A DNA stretch of 64,000 bases, taken from Azospirillum oryzae. Its GTDB lineage: Bacteria; Pseudomonadota; Alphaproteobacteria; Azospirillales; Azospirillaceae. This document shows, piece by piece, positions 46,818 through 56,478 of the stretch. The notes beneath the pieces are model-generated. The model worked only from the letters and a program-made list of their open reading frames with translations, was not told the DNA's origin and made no database searches. The position numbers and the translations under genes were made by a program. Where the stretch lies: positions 174,165 through 238,164 of the forward strand of contig NZ_VTTM01000010.1 of assembly GCF_008364795.1 (NCBI RefSeq), given 5' to 3'. Position 1 is the first letter of the stretch. Each line of letters starts with the position of its first letter.

Positions 46818-47765
46818 TTACTTGGCCGCGCGGCGGCGCTCGATGGCGTCCCACAGCAGGGATTCAAGCTGCACGCCGTCCAGCCGGTTGATCTCCTGGA
46901 TGCCGGTGGGGGAGGTGACGTTGATCTCTGTCATGTAGTCGCCGATCACGTCGATGCCGACGAAGACCAGACCCTTCTCGCGCAGCACCGGGCCGATGGC
47001 GGCGCACATCTCGCGCTCGCGCGCCGTCAGCTCGGTCTTCCGGGCGCTGCCGCCGGCGTGGAAGTTGGCGCGGGCCTCGCCCTCCAGCGGCATGCGGCTG
47101 ACCGCGCCCACCGGCTCGCCGTCGACCAGGATGATGCGCTTGTCGCCCTGGCGGATTTCCGGCAGGTAGCGCTGGACGATCACCGGCTCGCGGTAGAGCT
47201 GGGTGAACAGCTCCAGCAGCGAGCCGAGGTTCTCGTCGTCGGGCTTCAAGTGGAAGACGCCGGCGCCGCCGTTGCCGAACAGCGGCTTGACGATGATGTC
47301 CTTGTGCTCCGCCCGGAACTCCAGGATGGCCTGCTTGTCGCTGGTGATCAGCGTCGGCGGCATCAGGTCGGGGAACTTGGTGATGAACAGCTTTTCCGGC
47401 GCGTTGCGCACCTCGGCCGGGTCGTTGACCACCAGAACCTTGGGCTGCACATGCTCCAGCAGGTGGGTGGAGGTGATGTAGGCCATGTCGAAGGGCGGGT
47501 CCTGCCGCAGCAGGATGACGTCCATCGTCGACAGGTCGGTCATCACCGGCTCGCCCAGCGTGTAATGGGCGCCGCGCTGGCGCACCACCGTCATCTCGCG
47601 CACGCGGGCGGTCAGGCGGTTGCCGGTCAGGATCAGGTCGCGCGGGTGGTAGTGGTACAGGCGATGGCCGCGCTTCTGCGCCTCCAGCGCCATCATGAAG
47701 CTGGAATCGGTGTCGATGTTGATCGACTCGATGGGGTCCATCTGGAAGGCGACGGCGAGGCTCAT
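46818..47765 (-). CDS. gshB: Glutathione synthetase
   Basis: Joins gamma-glutamylcysteine and glycine to make glutathione. The 315-residue ATP-grasp protein has LAVAFQMDPIESINIDTDSS at the start, DIIVKPLFGNGGAGVFHL for ATP binding and GIDVIGDYMTEINVTSPTG for metal and product site. ATG at 47765 with GGAG upstream. Glutathione made here could supply the peroxidase at 58,395. Confidence 0.97.
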   Translation of the reverse strand: MSLAVAFQMDPIESINIDTDSSFMMALEAQKRGHRLYHYHPRDLILTGNRLTARVREMTVVRQRGAHYTLGEPVMTDLSTMDVILLRQDPPFDMAYITSTHLLEHVQPKVLVVNDPAEVRNAPEKLFITKFPDLMPPTLITSDKQAILEFRAEHKDIIVKPLFGNGGAGVFHLKPDDENLGSLLELFTQLYREPVIVQRYLPEIRQGDKRIILVDGEPVGAVSRMPLEGEARANFHAGGSARKTELTAREREMCAAIGPVLREKGLVFVGIDVIGDYMTEINVTSPTGIQEINRLDGVQLESLLWDAIERRRAAK

Positions 47766-47794
47766 GACGGGTCTCCGGACCTCTGCGAACGGGG

Positions 47795-48637
47795 TCAGTT
47801 CAGGCGGTTCTTCAACTGCTGGATCAGCGAGGCGGTCTGGTGGCGGTGATGGTCGTCGCCGGTCAGCGCCATGAAGGTCTCCAGCGCGGTGATGGCGTCC
47901 TTCAGGTTGCCGGCATGGGCCTCCAGAAGGCCGGTCTCGCGCCACAGCGACGGCTCGTGCGGGGCGAACAGGCGCATCGCCTCCAGCACCTCCAGTGCCT
48001 TCGGCACCTCGTGGGCCGACAGGTGGCGCAGCTTGATGTTGTTCTGCAGGCGCAGCAGCACGTCGCGGTTCGACACCGGCTGGTAATGGCCGGGCTCCAG
48101 CTCGGCGGCACTGCCGGCGGTGGCCTTCAGAAGGTCGCGCAGGTCGACGACGCTGCGGGTTTGCCCCTCGTTGAAGGGGTCGATGATGGCGCGCGCGCCG
48201 TCCTTCTCGATGCGGACCAGGAAATGGCCGGGGAAGTTCAGCCCGACCATCGGCCAGCCCTGCGACCGCGCGGCATGCATATAAAGGATGCCGAGCGCCA
48301 CGGGCAGGCCGCGCCGGCGGTCGATCACCCGCAGCAGGTTGGCGTTCTGCAGGTCGTCGTAGGTGTCGTGGTCGCCGGAATAGCCGTGGCGCCCGCCGAT
48401 CACCGCATGCAGGTGGGCGATGCGCGTCTCCAGCCTGTCGTCGGCCGGGTCCTGCGCCGCGACGCGGGCGGCCAGATCCTCGACGATGGCGCGGATATGG
48501 GCGCGGTAGGGGGCAAGATCGGCGTTCGGCAGCTCCAGCGCGCCAAGCGCCAGGGCGGCTTCGGCCAGATCGATCTCGTCGTCCGGCTGGTCGCCGATGC
48601 GGCGCAGGATATCGCGGGCTTCCGCGCGGTTGCTCAA
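47795..48637 (-). CDS. SirB1/transglutaminase-like and TPR-type protein
   Basis: A 280-residue cytosolic protein. A transglutaminase-like SirB1 N domain is at about 75-190 (LLRVIDRRRGLPVALGILYMHAA; GLNFPGHFLVRI), then a TPR-like helical tail at 200-275. The conserved His of PGHF is present; a catalytic Cys is not evident (GILYMH in its place). The start is a TTG at 48637 with GAGGGGG upstream. Sits between yraN and gshB. Confidence 0.85.
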   Translation of the reverse strand: MSNRAEARDILRRIGDQPDDEIDLAEAALALGALELPNADLAPYRAHIRAIVEDLAARVAAQDPADDRLETRIAHLHAVIGGRHGYSGDHDTYDDLQNANLLRVIDRRRGLPVALGILYMHAARSQGWPMVGLNFPGHFLVRIEKDGARAIIDPFNEGQTRSVVDLRDLLKATAGSAAELEPGHYQPVSNRDVLLRLQNNIKLRHLSAHEVPKALEVLEAMRLFAPHEPSLWRETGLLEAHAGNLKDAITALETFMALTGDDHHRHQTASLIQQLKNRLN

Positions 48638-48664
48638 GACTGTCGCCCCCTCAAATTCGTCCCC

Positions 48665-49033
48665 TCACAGTCTCCAGGCATCGACCAGATGACGGGGCCA
48701 GGCCCAAGGGGTAACCAGCATCACGTCGAAGCGCAAGACATAGCCGGCATAGCGCGGGTTGGCGCCGAGGAAGGCATGGGCGGCGCGGGCCAGCCGGCCG
48801 CGCTGGCGGGCGTTCAGCGCCTCGTTGGCGGTATCCCAGTCGCCGCGCGCCTTCACCTCGACGATGGCGATGGTCTTGCCGCGCTTGGCGACGATGTCGA
48901 TCTCGCCCATCGGCGTGCGCAGGCGGCTGGCCAGGATGCGGTAGCCGCGCAGCCGCAGCGACAGGCGGCACAGCGCCTCCGCCCGGCGGCCGAGGCTTTC
49001 GGCGCGCAGGCGCCGCGCATCCAGGTCCGTCAT
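48665..49033 (-). CDS. YraN/UPF0102 endonuclease-like protein
   Basis: A 122-residue protein with the restriction-endonuclease-like core GEIDIVAKRGKTIAIVEVKAR, carrying the E/D...EVK acid-lysine set. The widespread UPF0102 family adjoins rsmI in many genomes. The ATG at 49033 overlaps the rsmI stop by 4 bases. Biological role not established. Confidence 0.93.
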   Translation of the reverse strand: MTDLDARRLRAESLGRRAEALCRLSLRLRGYRILASRLRTPMGEIDIVAKRGKTIAIVEVKARGDWDTANEALNARQRGRLARAAHAFLGANPRYAGYVLRFDVMLVTPWAWPRHLVDAWRL

Positions 49034-49959
49034 TTGCCTTTCATCTCCCTTGGCTCCTCCCGCTGCAGCTCCAGCGCGCGGGCGTAGACGGTGCGTTTGT
49101 GCTGGCCGGTGCGGGCGGCGACGTCGGCGGCGGCGTCGCGCACCGACAGGCGGGTCAGCGCCTCGCGCAGCAGGGCGTCGACGTCGGCCTCGCCCGGCGT
49201 CGCCTCCTCGCCGGGCGGGCCGATGACCAGCACGACCTCGCCGCGCGGCGGACCGGCCTCGGCATAATGGGCGGCCAGCTCCGGCAATGTGCCGCGCCGC
49301 ACCTCCTCGTACAGCTTGGTCAGCTCGCGGGCGACGGCAGCCTCGCGCGGGCCCAGGATGTCGGCGAGGTCGGCCAGCGACTCCGGCAGGCGCTGCGGCG
49401 ACTCGAAGAAGACCAGCGTGGCCGGCACACCCTTCAGCTCGCCGGCGGTGGCGCGCCGCGCGCTGCTCTTGTTCGGCAGGAAGCCGGCGAACAGGAAGCG
49501 GTCGGTCGGCAGGCCGGACAGCACCAGCGCCACCAGCGGGGCCGAGGCGCCGGGCAGGGTGGTCACCGCCACTCCTTCCGCCACGCATTCCCGCACCAGC
49601 TTGTAACCGGGGTCGGAGACCAGCGGCGTGCCGGCGTCGGTGACCAGCGCGATGGCCTCGCCCTTTTTCATGCGGCCGATCAGGACCGGACGCATCTTTG
49701 CGGCGTTGTGTTCGTGGTAGGAGACGAAGGGGGTGTGGATGCCGTGGATGCCCATCAGCTTTGCGGTGACGCGCGTGTCCTCGCAGGCGATGGCGTCGGC
49801 CCGCTTCAGCGTGTCGAGCGCCCGCAGCGTGATGTCCGCGGCGTTACCGATGGGGGTAGCGACGACATGGAGTCCGCCCGCGAGTTTACTTGGCGCGGCG
49901 AGGGGGCTACCTTGAGCGCCACTTTCGGCCGAGTCACCCGGACTCATGGCCGGGACCAT
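49030..49959 (-). CDS. rsmI: 16S rRNA (cytidine1402-2'-O)-methyltransferase
   Basis: Methylates the ribose of C1402 in the decoding site. The family motifs are GGLHVVATPIGNAADITLRA, ACEDTRVTAKLM and VTDAGTPLVSDPGYKLV; the C-terminal part (to KGK) has a helix-turn-helix-like end. The start is one of two ATGs, 49959 (chosen, 309 residues) or 49947; the frame is open further. Divergent from the LppC-like gene, as in many proteobacteria. Confidence 0.95.
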   Translation of the reverse strand: MVPAMSPGDSAESGAQGSPLAAPSKLAGGLHVVATPIGNAADITLRALDTLKRADAIACEDTRVTAKLMGIHGIHTPFVSYHEHNAAKMRPVLIGRMKKGEAIALVTDAGTPLVSDPGYKLVRECVAEGVAVTTLPGASAPLVALVLSGLPTDRFLFAGFLPNKSSARRATAGELKGVPATLVFFESPQRLPESLADLADILGPREAAVARELTKLYEEVRRGTLPELAAHYAEAGPPRGEVVLVIGPPGEEATPGEADVDALLREALTRLSVRDAAADVAARTGQHKRTVYARALELQREEPREMKGK

Positions 49960-50000
49960 GCCTTGGGTCTCGCCTTCGGTTCCGGCGGCCGTTTCAGCAG

Positions 50001-51221
50001 ATGTGGAGACGATTGGTGGCACGCTTGGCAACAGCTTTCTCACAGGGTCTGAAACGTCACGGCGTGGCAGCCTTGCTGGTCGCCGGCCTGTTGTCGGCCT
50101 GTTCGACTTTAAGCGCGCCGCCGCGGGTGGCACAAGCGCCGCAACCGGTTGCCGCTCCGGTGGCTCCCCTGCCCGAGACGCAAGGCCCGGTCAAGGTCGC
50201 GGTCCTGGTTCCGCTCAGCGGGCAGAGCGCCGCCATCGGCCAGTCCATGCTGGACGCAGCGCAGATGGCGCTGTTCGACATGGCCGGCGACCAGCTGCAG
50301 CTGTTGCCGCGTGACACCAAGGGCACGCCGAACGGCGCCGCCGACGCGGCACGCCAGGCACTGGCCGAGGGTGCCCGCCTGATCATCGGTCCGCTGTTCG
50401 CCGCCGATGTCGCCGCGGTGCGCCCCATTGCGCAGAATGCCGGCGTCGACGTGCTGGCCTTCACCAACGACGCCACCCAGGCCGGCAACGGCACCTATGT
50501 GATGGGCTTCGTCCCGGCCGATCAGGTCAGCCGCGTCGCCGGCTATGCCCGGTCGCGCGGGGCGACGCGCTTCACCGTGCTGGCGCCGCGCTCCCCCTAC
50601 GGCGACGCGGTGGTCAACGCCATGCAGTCCATCGCGCCACGGCTCGGCGCCATGACCACGCAGGTCGAGCGCTACGATCCGGCCATCACCGACCTGTCGG
50701 TCCCGGCCAAGCAGGTCGCGCAGGAAACCCCGCAGCCGCAGGCGGTGATGCTGGCCGAAGGCGGGCAGCGCGCCCAGGGCATCGCCCAGGCGCTGGCCGC
50801 CAACGGCGTGCAGCCGCAGCAGGTCAAGCTGCTGGGCACCGGGCTGTGGGACGACAGTTCGCAGGGGGCGCTGGGGCAGGAGCCCGCGCTGGTCGGCGCG
50901 CTTTACGCCGCCCCGACGCCGCAGACCCGCGCCCGCTTCGAGTCTCAGTTCGAGCAGGTCTATGGCCGCAAGCCGCCGCGCATCGCCACGCTGGCCTATG
51001 ATGCGACCTCGATCGCCGCGGTGCTGACCCGCAGCGGTGGTCCGGTGCCCTTCGACCGCATGGCGATGACCAACCCCAATGGCTTCGAGGGGCTGGACGG
51101 CCTGTTCCGCCTGCGCGCCGACGGCATGGTCGAACGCGGGCTTGCGGTGATGGAGATCACGCCCACCGGATCGCGCGTGGTCGACCCGGCGCCGCCGTCG
51201 TTCGAGATGCTGGGGCAGTGA
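50001..51221 (+). CDS. LppC/LpoA-like penicillin-binding protein activator lipoprotein
   Basis: A 406-residue lipoprotein. The signal peptide and lipobox LLSAC are near residue 34. A periplasmic-binding-protein-like domain follows (VKVAVLVPLSGQSAAIGQSMLDAAQMAL; IIGPLFAADVAAVRPIA; FTVLAPRSPYGDAVV). This is the C-terminal half of E. coli LpoA, which activates PBP1A from the outer membrane. Shorter than LpoA because the TPR half is missing, as usual in alphaproteobacteria. ATG at 50001. Confidence 0.9.
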   Translation: MWRRLVARLATAFSQGLKRHGVAALLVAGLLSACSTLSAPPRVAQAPQPVAAPVAPLPETQGPVKVAVLVPLSGQSAAIGQSMLDAAQMALFDMAGDQLQLLPRDTKGTPNGAADAARQALAEGARLIIGPLFAADVAAVRPIAQNAGVDVLAFTNDATQAGNGTYVMGFVPADQVSRVAGYARSRGATRFTVLAPRSPYGDAVVNAMQSIAPRLGAMTTQVERYDPAITDLSVPAKQVAQETPQPQAVMLAEGGQRAQGIAQALAANGVQPQQVKLLGTGLWDDSSQGALGQEPALVGALYAAPTPQTRARFESQFEQVYGRKPPRIATLAYDATSIAAVLTRSGGPVPFDRMAMTNPNGFEGLDGLFRLRADGMVERGLAVMEITPTGSRVVDPAPPSFEMLGQ

Positions 51222-51229
51222 CGGATATG

Positions 51230-51264
51230 AAAAAGCCCTCTCCCAAGCCGGGAGAGGGCTTTTT
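51230..51264. terminator. Bidirectional intrinsic terminator
   Basis: AAAAAGCCCTCTCCC/GGGAGAGGGCTTTTT with a 5-base loop: perfect 10-bp GC stem with A- and T-runs on both sides. It ends the LppC gene (plus) and the ABC transporter operon (minus). Confidence 0.96.
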
Positions 51265-51278
51265 ACTGCCATCCTTAC

Positions 51279-51968
51279 TTACGCCCGCGCCCGCAGATAG
51301 GGGGTCAGACGCCATTCGGCGAACTTGATCAGGCGGGTGGCGACGAAGTTCAGCACCAGATAGATCGCCCCGGCGACGATGAACAGCTCGAAGACCGCGA
51401 AGGTCTGGGCGATCATGCGCCGGGCGATGCCGGTGACCTCCATCAGCGTGATCGTGCTGGCGAGCGAGGTCGCCTTGACCATCAGGATCACTTCGTTGCC
51501 GTAGGCCGGCAGCATCTGGCGGATCGCCACCGGCAGGACGATGCGGCGGAAGGCCAGCGCGCGCGACATGCCGCAGGCCCGCGCCGCTTCCACCTGTCCT
51601 TGCGGCACCGACAGGATGGCGCCGCGCAGGACCTCGCTGGTGTAGGCGCCGGTGTTGAGCGTCAGCGCCAGGATGGCGCACCAGTAGGGCTCGCGCAGGA
51701 AGGGCCAGAGAAAGCTGTCGCGGATGAACTCGAACTGGCCAAGCCCGTAATAGACCAGGAAGATCTGCACCAGCAGCGGCGTGCCGCGGAAGACGAAGAC
51801 ATAGGCCGCTGCCAGCTTTTCCACCACGCGGTTGCCCGACAGCCGCAGAAGCGCGACGGCGAAGGCGACCAGCGCGCCCAGCGCCAGCGAACCCAGGATC
51901 AGTTGCAGCGTCAGCGACAGGCCGCCGAGCATGCGGGGCAGGCTGTCCCACATCAGTTGCCAGTTCAT
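51279..51968 (-). CDS. Polar amino-acid ABC transporter permease (HisM/ArtM type)
   Basis: A 229-residue inner-membrane protein with five helices. The HisMQ-type EAA loop is VEAARACGMSRALAFRRIVLP near residue 120. Last gene of the operon, 4 bases after the other permease. The stop is followed by TAAGTAAGGATGG. Confidence 0.94.
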   Translation of the reverse strand: MNWQLMWDSLPRMLGGLSLTLQLILGSLALGALVAFAVALLRLSGNRVVEKLAAAYVFVFRGTPLLVQIFLVYYGLGQFEFIRDSFLWPFLREPYWCAILALTLNTGAYTSEVLRGAILSVPQGQVEAARACGMSRALAFRRIVLPVAIRQMLPAYGNEVILMVKATSLASTITLMEVTGIARRMIAQTFAVFELFIVAGAIYLVLNFVATRLIKFAEWRLTPYLRARA

Positions 51969-51972
51969 GGCC

Positions 51973-52677
51973 TCAGGCCCTCCGGACGCCGCGATTGGCG
52001 GAGATTTCGGCGCGGTTGAACAACGCCGTCGAAATGGTGGTCAGCAGCAGATAGAGCACGGCCGCGGTGCCGTAGAACAGGAAGGGCTGGCGCGTGGCGC
52101 CCGCCGCCAGATGGGTCACCCGCATCAGCTCGGCCAGCGCCGTCACCGACACGAGCGCGGTGTCCTTCAGCGTCAGCTGCCAGACATTGCCGAGACCGGG
52201 CAGGGCGAAGCGCAGGGTCTGCGGCACCAGCACCCGGCGCAGGATCAGCCAGCGGCTCATGCCGCAGGCCCGCGCCGCCTCGATCTGGCCGAAGGGGACG
52301 GACTGCACCGCACCGCGGATCACCTCCGTCGAATAGGCGCCGGAGATCAGCCCGACCGCCAGCACGCCGATGGTGAAGGCGTTCAGGTCGACCCGGCCGT
52401 CATAACCGAAGGCGGCGGCGATGGAGGTCGCGACCCCGCTGCCGCCGAAGAACAGCAGATAGATCACCAGCAGTTCGGGGATGCCGCGGACGATGGTGGT
52501 GTAGAAGTCGGCCAGGACGTTCAACGCCAGGGAGTGGCTGAGCTTGGCCGAGGCGCCCAGAGATCCGACGACGATGCCGAAGGCGAAGGCCGACACGGCG
52601 ACCGCGACGGTCATCGCGGTGCCCATCAGAAGCTGTCCGCCCCAGCCGTTGGGACCGAAGGAAAGGAGTTCCAGCAT
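51973..52677 (-). CDS. Polar amino-acid ABC transporter permease (HisQ type)
   Basis: A 234-residue inner-membrane protein with five helices and the EAA loop IEAARACGMSRWLILRRVLVP. Forms a heterodimer with the HisM-type subunit. ATG at 52677; a GTG two codons upstream at 52683 is possible. Substrates of this subfamily include lysine, arginine, ornithine, histidine and opines. Confidence 0.94.
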   Translation of the reverse strand: MLELLSFGPNGWGGQLLMGTAMTVAVAVSAFAFGIVVGSLGASAKLSHSLALNVLADFYTTIVRGIPELLVIYLLFFGGSGVATSIAAAFGYDGRVDLNAFTIGVLAVGLISGAYSTEVIRGAVQSVPFGQIEAARACGMSRWLILRRVLVPQTLRFALPGLGNVWQLTLKDTALVSVTALAELMRVTHLAAGATRQPFLFYGTAAVLYLLLTTISTALFNRAEISANRGVRRA

Positions 52678-52782
52678 TGGCACGCCCGGTAAGGCCCGCC
52701 GGGCGCGGCGAGGACGGCCGGCCGTACGGGGTTCAGCGAACGGAAATCAAGCGACGACAGGCAATGACAGGTATCGACCTGG

Positions 52783-52829
52783 GGGAACGACCGGCGCCCG
52801 GTTGCCGCGAAGGCCGCCGGGCGCCGTTC
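52783..52829 (-). other. Intercistronic hairpin after the binding-protein gene
   Basis: GGAAC...GGCGCCCGG/CCGGGCGCCGTTCC, about 14 pairs with one bulge, in the 194-base spacer between the binding-protein and permease genes. Such stems often protect the abundant binding-protein mRNA and lower downstream expression. Confidence 0.6.
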
Positions 52830-52871
52830 CGATCAGGCAGGAAGGCCGAAGGCCCGCCTTGCTTGGTCCCC

Positions 52872-53717
52872 TCACTTGGTCGGGGAGATGTCGTAGCCGA
52901 AATGCTGGGTGCTCAGCTTCTTGACGGTGCCGTCCTTCAGCGCCTCGGCGATGGCCTTGTCGAACATCGCCTTCAGGTCGGCGGTGTCCTTGCGCAGGCC
53001 GACGCCCATGCCCTCGCCGATGACGCCGCCGATGAAGTTCGGGCCGACGATGACCATCTTGTCCGGCGTGGCCTTCACCACCGCCTCGACCACCGAACGG
53101 TCGCCCAGCATGGCGTCGACGCGGCCGGAGCTGAGATCGATGCCGGCATTGTCGATCTTGTCGTAGGTGCGCATGGTCACCTTCGGCAGATGCTTGTCCA
53201 TGAAGTCGGCCTGGATGGTCGACACCTGGACGCCGACGGACTTGCCCTTCAGGGCGTCGGCCAGCTTCTCCAGCACCGGCTTGGCCTTGCCCTGGTCGTT
53301 CAGGTCGACGCGGTCGGCGCCGAGCGCCAGCGACTTGGCCAGCGGCGAGTTGGCCATCACGGCGAACACCGACGGCTCGGTGCCGTAGGGGATCGAGAAG
53401 TCGATGACCTTCTTGCGCTCGTCGGTGATGGTCATCGCCGACATGATGGCGTCATACTTGCCCTGCTGCAGGGCCGGGATGATGCCGTCCCAATCCTGGG
53501 CGACGAACTCGCAGGTGACCTTCATGCGCTTGCACAGGTCGTTGCCGAGATCGACCTCGAAGCCGGTCAGCTTGCCCGAGGTGTCGGTGGCGTTCCACGG
53601 AGGATAGGCGCCCTCGCTGGCGATGCGGACCGTCTTCCATTCCTTGGCGTTGGCGGCGCCTGCCGCGGCCACAGCCATCATGGCGCCGAGCGCCAGGGCC
53701 GAAACGATCTTCTTCAA
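52872..53717 (-). CDS. Periplasmic amino-acid-binding protein
   Basis: A 281-residue solute-binding protein. The signal peptide LKKIVSALALGAMMAVAAAG is cleaved near AANA. The mature part starts KEWKTVRIASEGAYPPWN and has DWDGIIPALQQGKYDAIMSAM and FAVMANSPLA, as in lysine/arginine/ornithine- and octopine-binding proteins. The start is likely TTG at 53717, with AGAGGA 9 bases before it; a GTG at 53726 is too near that site. Confidence 0.94.
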   Translation of the reverse strand: MKKIVSALALGAMMAVAAAGAANAKEWKTVRIASEGAYPPWNATDTSGKLTGFEVDLGNDLCKRMKVTCEFVAQDWDGIIPALQQGKYDAIMSAMTITDERKKVIDFSIPYGTEPSVFAVMANSPLAKSLALGADRVDLNDQGKAKPVLEKLADALKGKSVGVQVSTIQADFMDKHLPKVTMRTYDKIDNAGIDLSSGRVDAMLGDRSVVEAVVKATPDKMVIVGPNFIGGVIGEGMGVGLRKDTADLKAMFDKAIAEALKDGTVKKLSTQHFGYDISPTK

Positions 53718-53811
53718 CGAACACACTCCTCTGTTCGGTTCGCCCGTTCTCTCGCCCCTGTCGGGGCCGGGCTGTTTCTGACGGTCCGGTCCTGCCCTCT
53801 GCCTCGTCCCC

Positions 53812-54618
53812 TCACGCCGCGCCGGACAGATGGCGCGAGAGGAACTGCCGCACCCGGTCCGAGTCGGGGTCGGTCAGCACCTTGTCGGGTGACCCCTCCT
53901 CCTCGATCCGCCCCTGGTGCAGGAAAACCACCTTGGACGCCACTTCGCGGGCGAAGCCCATCTCATGCGTCACCAGGATCATCGTGTTGCCTTCGTCCGC
54001 CAGTTGGCGGATGACGCGCAGAACCTCGCCGACCAGTTCGGGGTCGAGCGCCGAGGTCGGCTCGTCGAACAGCATCACCTTCGGCTGCATGGCGAGCGCG
54101 CGGGCGATGGCGGCGCGCTGCTGCTGGCCGCCCGACAGCTGGACCGGATAGGCGTCGGCCTTCGCCAGGATGCCGACCTTGTCCAGCAGCATGCGGGCGC
54201 GGTCGATGGCTTCCGCCTTCGGCACCCCCAGCACATGCACCGGCGCCTCGATCACGTTCTGCAGGATGGTCATGTGGGTCCAGAGATTGAAGCTTTGGAA
54301 CACCATGCCGAGGCTGGTGCGGATGCGCTCCACCTGACGGGTGTCGGCGGGGACGCTGGCGCCCCCGCGCGTCTTCTTCAGCGCGATGGCCTCGCCGCCG
54401 ATGACGACCCGTCCGTCGTCCGGGATCTCCAGCATGTTGATGCAGCGCAGCAACGTGCTCTTGCCCGAGCCCGACGAGCCGATCAGCGTGATGACGTCGC
54501 CCTCGCGGGCGGTCAGCGAGACGCCCTTCAGCACCTCCAGCTCGCCGAACCGCTTGTGCAGATCCTCCACGACGACGGCGGCGGGAGCGGACTCGCTGAC
54601 TGGCGGGTGACGGTGCAT
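53812..54618 (-). CDS. Polar amino-acid ABC transporter ATP-binding protein (HisP type)
   Basis: A 268-residue ATPase. Walker A is GSSGSGKST, the Q-loop MVFQSFNLWTHMT, the signature LSGGQQQRAAIARALAM, Walker B VMLFDEPTSALDPE and the switch His LVTHEMGFA. ATG at 54618. First gene of the four-gene importer operon (ATPase, binding protein, HisQ, HisM). Confidence 0.95.
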   Translation of the reverse strand: MHRHPPVSESAPAAVVVEDLHKRFGELEVLKGVSLTAREGDVITLIGSSGSGKSTLLRCINMLEIPDDGRVVIGGEAIALKKTRGGASVPADTRQVERIRTSLGMVFQSFNLWTHMTILQNVIEAPVHVLGVPKAEAIDRARMLLDKVGILAKADAYPVQLSGGQQQRAAIARALAMQPKVMLFDEPTSALDPELVGEVLRVIRQLADEGNTMILVTHEMGFAREVASKVVFLHQGRIEEEGSPDKVLTDPDSDRVRQFLSRHLSGAA

Positions 54619-54798
54619 GCGCGAAAAACCGGCTGGTTCGGGTGGCGGATGACGGTCGCGCCGCCGCGGCGGGCCGATGCGGCCGGCCAGGGCGTCGGTA
54701 TGACCATTGCGGCACAGGCTAGACCGGGGCATGCGCGTTTCGCAACGCAGATTTCACATCAAATGCACGTCAAGCCGCTTGTGTCCGAAAACTGTGCG

Positions 54799-56478
54799 TC
54801 ACCACAACAAAAGTACCAGAATCTGCGGCCCCAGGATACGCAGGCACATCGCCAGCGGATAGACGGTGGCGTAGGCCAGCGCCGGAGCCTCCGACGCGAC
54901 CAGCGCGTTGGCATAGGCCAGTCCCGGCGGGTTGGTCTGCGACCCGGCCAGCACGCCGCAGATGGTCAGGAAGTTCAGCTTCATCAGCCCGCGCGCGACC
55001 AGCCCGGTCAGCAGCAGCGGCACCAGCGTCACCAGCACGCCCCACATCATCCAGGGCCAGCCGGCGCCGCTCGCCAGCGTGGCGACGAAGCGGTCGCCCG
55101 ACGCGATGCCCAGCACGGCCAGGAACAGGATGATGCCGATCTCGCGCAGCGCCAGGTTGGCGGCCGGCGGCATGAACCACACCAGCGGCCCGACATGGCC
55201 GACGCGGCCCAGAATCAGCGCGACGATCAGCGGCCCGCCGGCAAGGCCGAGGCGCAGCGGCGCCGGCATGCCCGGCAGGAAGATCGGGATGGCGCCGAGC
55301 GCCGCGCCCAGCGCGATGCCCAGGAACATCGGGATCATCTCCACCTGCTGCAGCTTGCGGGCGGAGTTGCCGAAGACCCGGCCGACGGCGGCGAGGCTGT
55401 CCGGCCGGCCGATCACCGTCAGGATGTCGCCGAACTGCAGCTTCAGCGCCGGGGTCGGCACCAGTTCCACGCCCGAGCGGTTGACGCGGCTGACCACCAC
55501 GTCATGAGCGTCCTGGAGGTTCAGGGCGGCGATCGACTTGCCCAGCACCGCGTTGTTGGTGACGACGATGCGCTCCCATTTCAGGTCGGTGCCCTTGGTG
55601 GTCAACGGCCGGTCGAACTCCTGCCCCAGCAGGGTCCGCACCTGCTCCAGCTTCGGCCGCGGCCCGACCACATGCAGCACGTCGCCCAGCTTCAGGCAGG
55701 TGTTGTTGTGGGGGACGCAAAGCGTGCCGTCGCGCAGCAGGCGGGAGGCGACCACCCCATGGTCGCACAGCGCGTCGATGGACCCGAGCGGCCGGCCCTC
55801 AAGCTCCCGGTTGCGCAGGGTCAGGTCCATGGTCTCCAGCGTCGACACCTCGGCGCGGCGGCATTCCTCGAAGCGGGCCGCCTCGGCCTCGGGGTCGATG
55901 CGGAACAGGATGCGGACGGCGGCCATCGACAGCAGGTTGCCGGCGATGCCGAAGGGGTAGGTGACGGCGAAGGCAAGGCCGGGCAGGGCCATCACCGCCG
56001 CATCGGCCCCGACCTCCGTCAGCACCTGCTGGGTGGCGGCCAGCGCCGGGGCGTTGGTCACCGCGCCGGCGAACACGCCGAGCGAGGACCCCAGCGACAG
56101 CGCCCCCGACGACACCAGCAGCGATGTCAGCAGGATGCTGGACCCCACCATCAGCAGGGCCAGCCCGTTCAGCGCCAGCCCGCTGCGGCGGAGCGCGGCG
56201 AAGAAACCGGGGCCGACCTGGATGCCGATGGTGTAGACGAACAGGATCAGGCCGAAGTCGCGGATGAAGTCCATCATCTCCGGGTTGAAGGCGATGCCCG
56301 CCTGCTTGGCGATGTGGCCGCCGGCGATGCCGGAGAACAGCACGCCGCCGATGCCGAGCCCGACCCCGCGGATCTTGATATGGCCGAGCGCCACGCCCGC
56401 CGCCGACACGAGACCGAGCATGAGCACCACCCGCGCGATCGGCGGCATGGCCTGGAGAATGTCTGCGAAAGCCGACAT
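54799..56478 (-). CDS. AspT/YidE-YbjL family transporter
   Basis: A 559-residue membrane protein. Two Asp-Al_Ex membrane halves (about 12-180 and 385-555) flank two RCK_C/TrkA_C domains (about 205-365; LCVPHNNTCLKLGDVLHVVG, LKLQFGDILTVIGRP). The motif GAVTNAPALAAT in the first half and GVLAGSQTNPPGLAYAN in the second are the family pair. It includes aspartate:alanine and succinate exchangers; the substrate here is unknown. ATG at 56478. Confidence 0.92.
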   Translation of the reverse strand: MSAFADILQAMPPIARVVLMLGLVSAAGVALGHIKIRGVGLGIGGVLFSGIAGGHIAKQAGIAFNPEMMDFIRDFGLILFVYTIGIQVGPGFFAALRRSGLALNGLALLMVGSSILLTSLLVSSGALSLGSSLGVFAGAVTNAPALAATQQVLTEVGADAAVMALPGLAFAVTYPFGIAGNLLSMAAVRILFRIDPEAEAARFEECRRAEVSTLETMDLTLRNRELEGRPLGSIDALCDHGVVASRLLRDGTLCVPHNNTCLKLGDVLHVVGPRPKLEQVRTLLGQEFDRPLTTKGTDLKWERIVVTNNAVLGKSIAALNLQDAHDVVVSRVNRSGVELVPTPALKLQFGDILTVIGRPDSLAAVGRVFGNSARKLQQVEMIPMFLGIALGAALGAIPIFLPGMPAPLRLGLAGGPLIVALILGRVGHVGPLVWFMPPAANLALREIGIILFLAVLGIASGDRFVATLASGAGWPWMMWGVLVTLVPLLLTGLVARGLMKLNFLTICGVLAGSQTNPPGLAYANALVASEAPALAYATVYPLAMCLRILGPQILVLLLW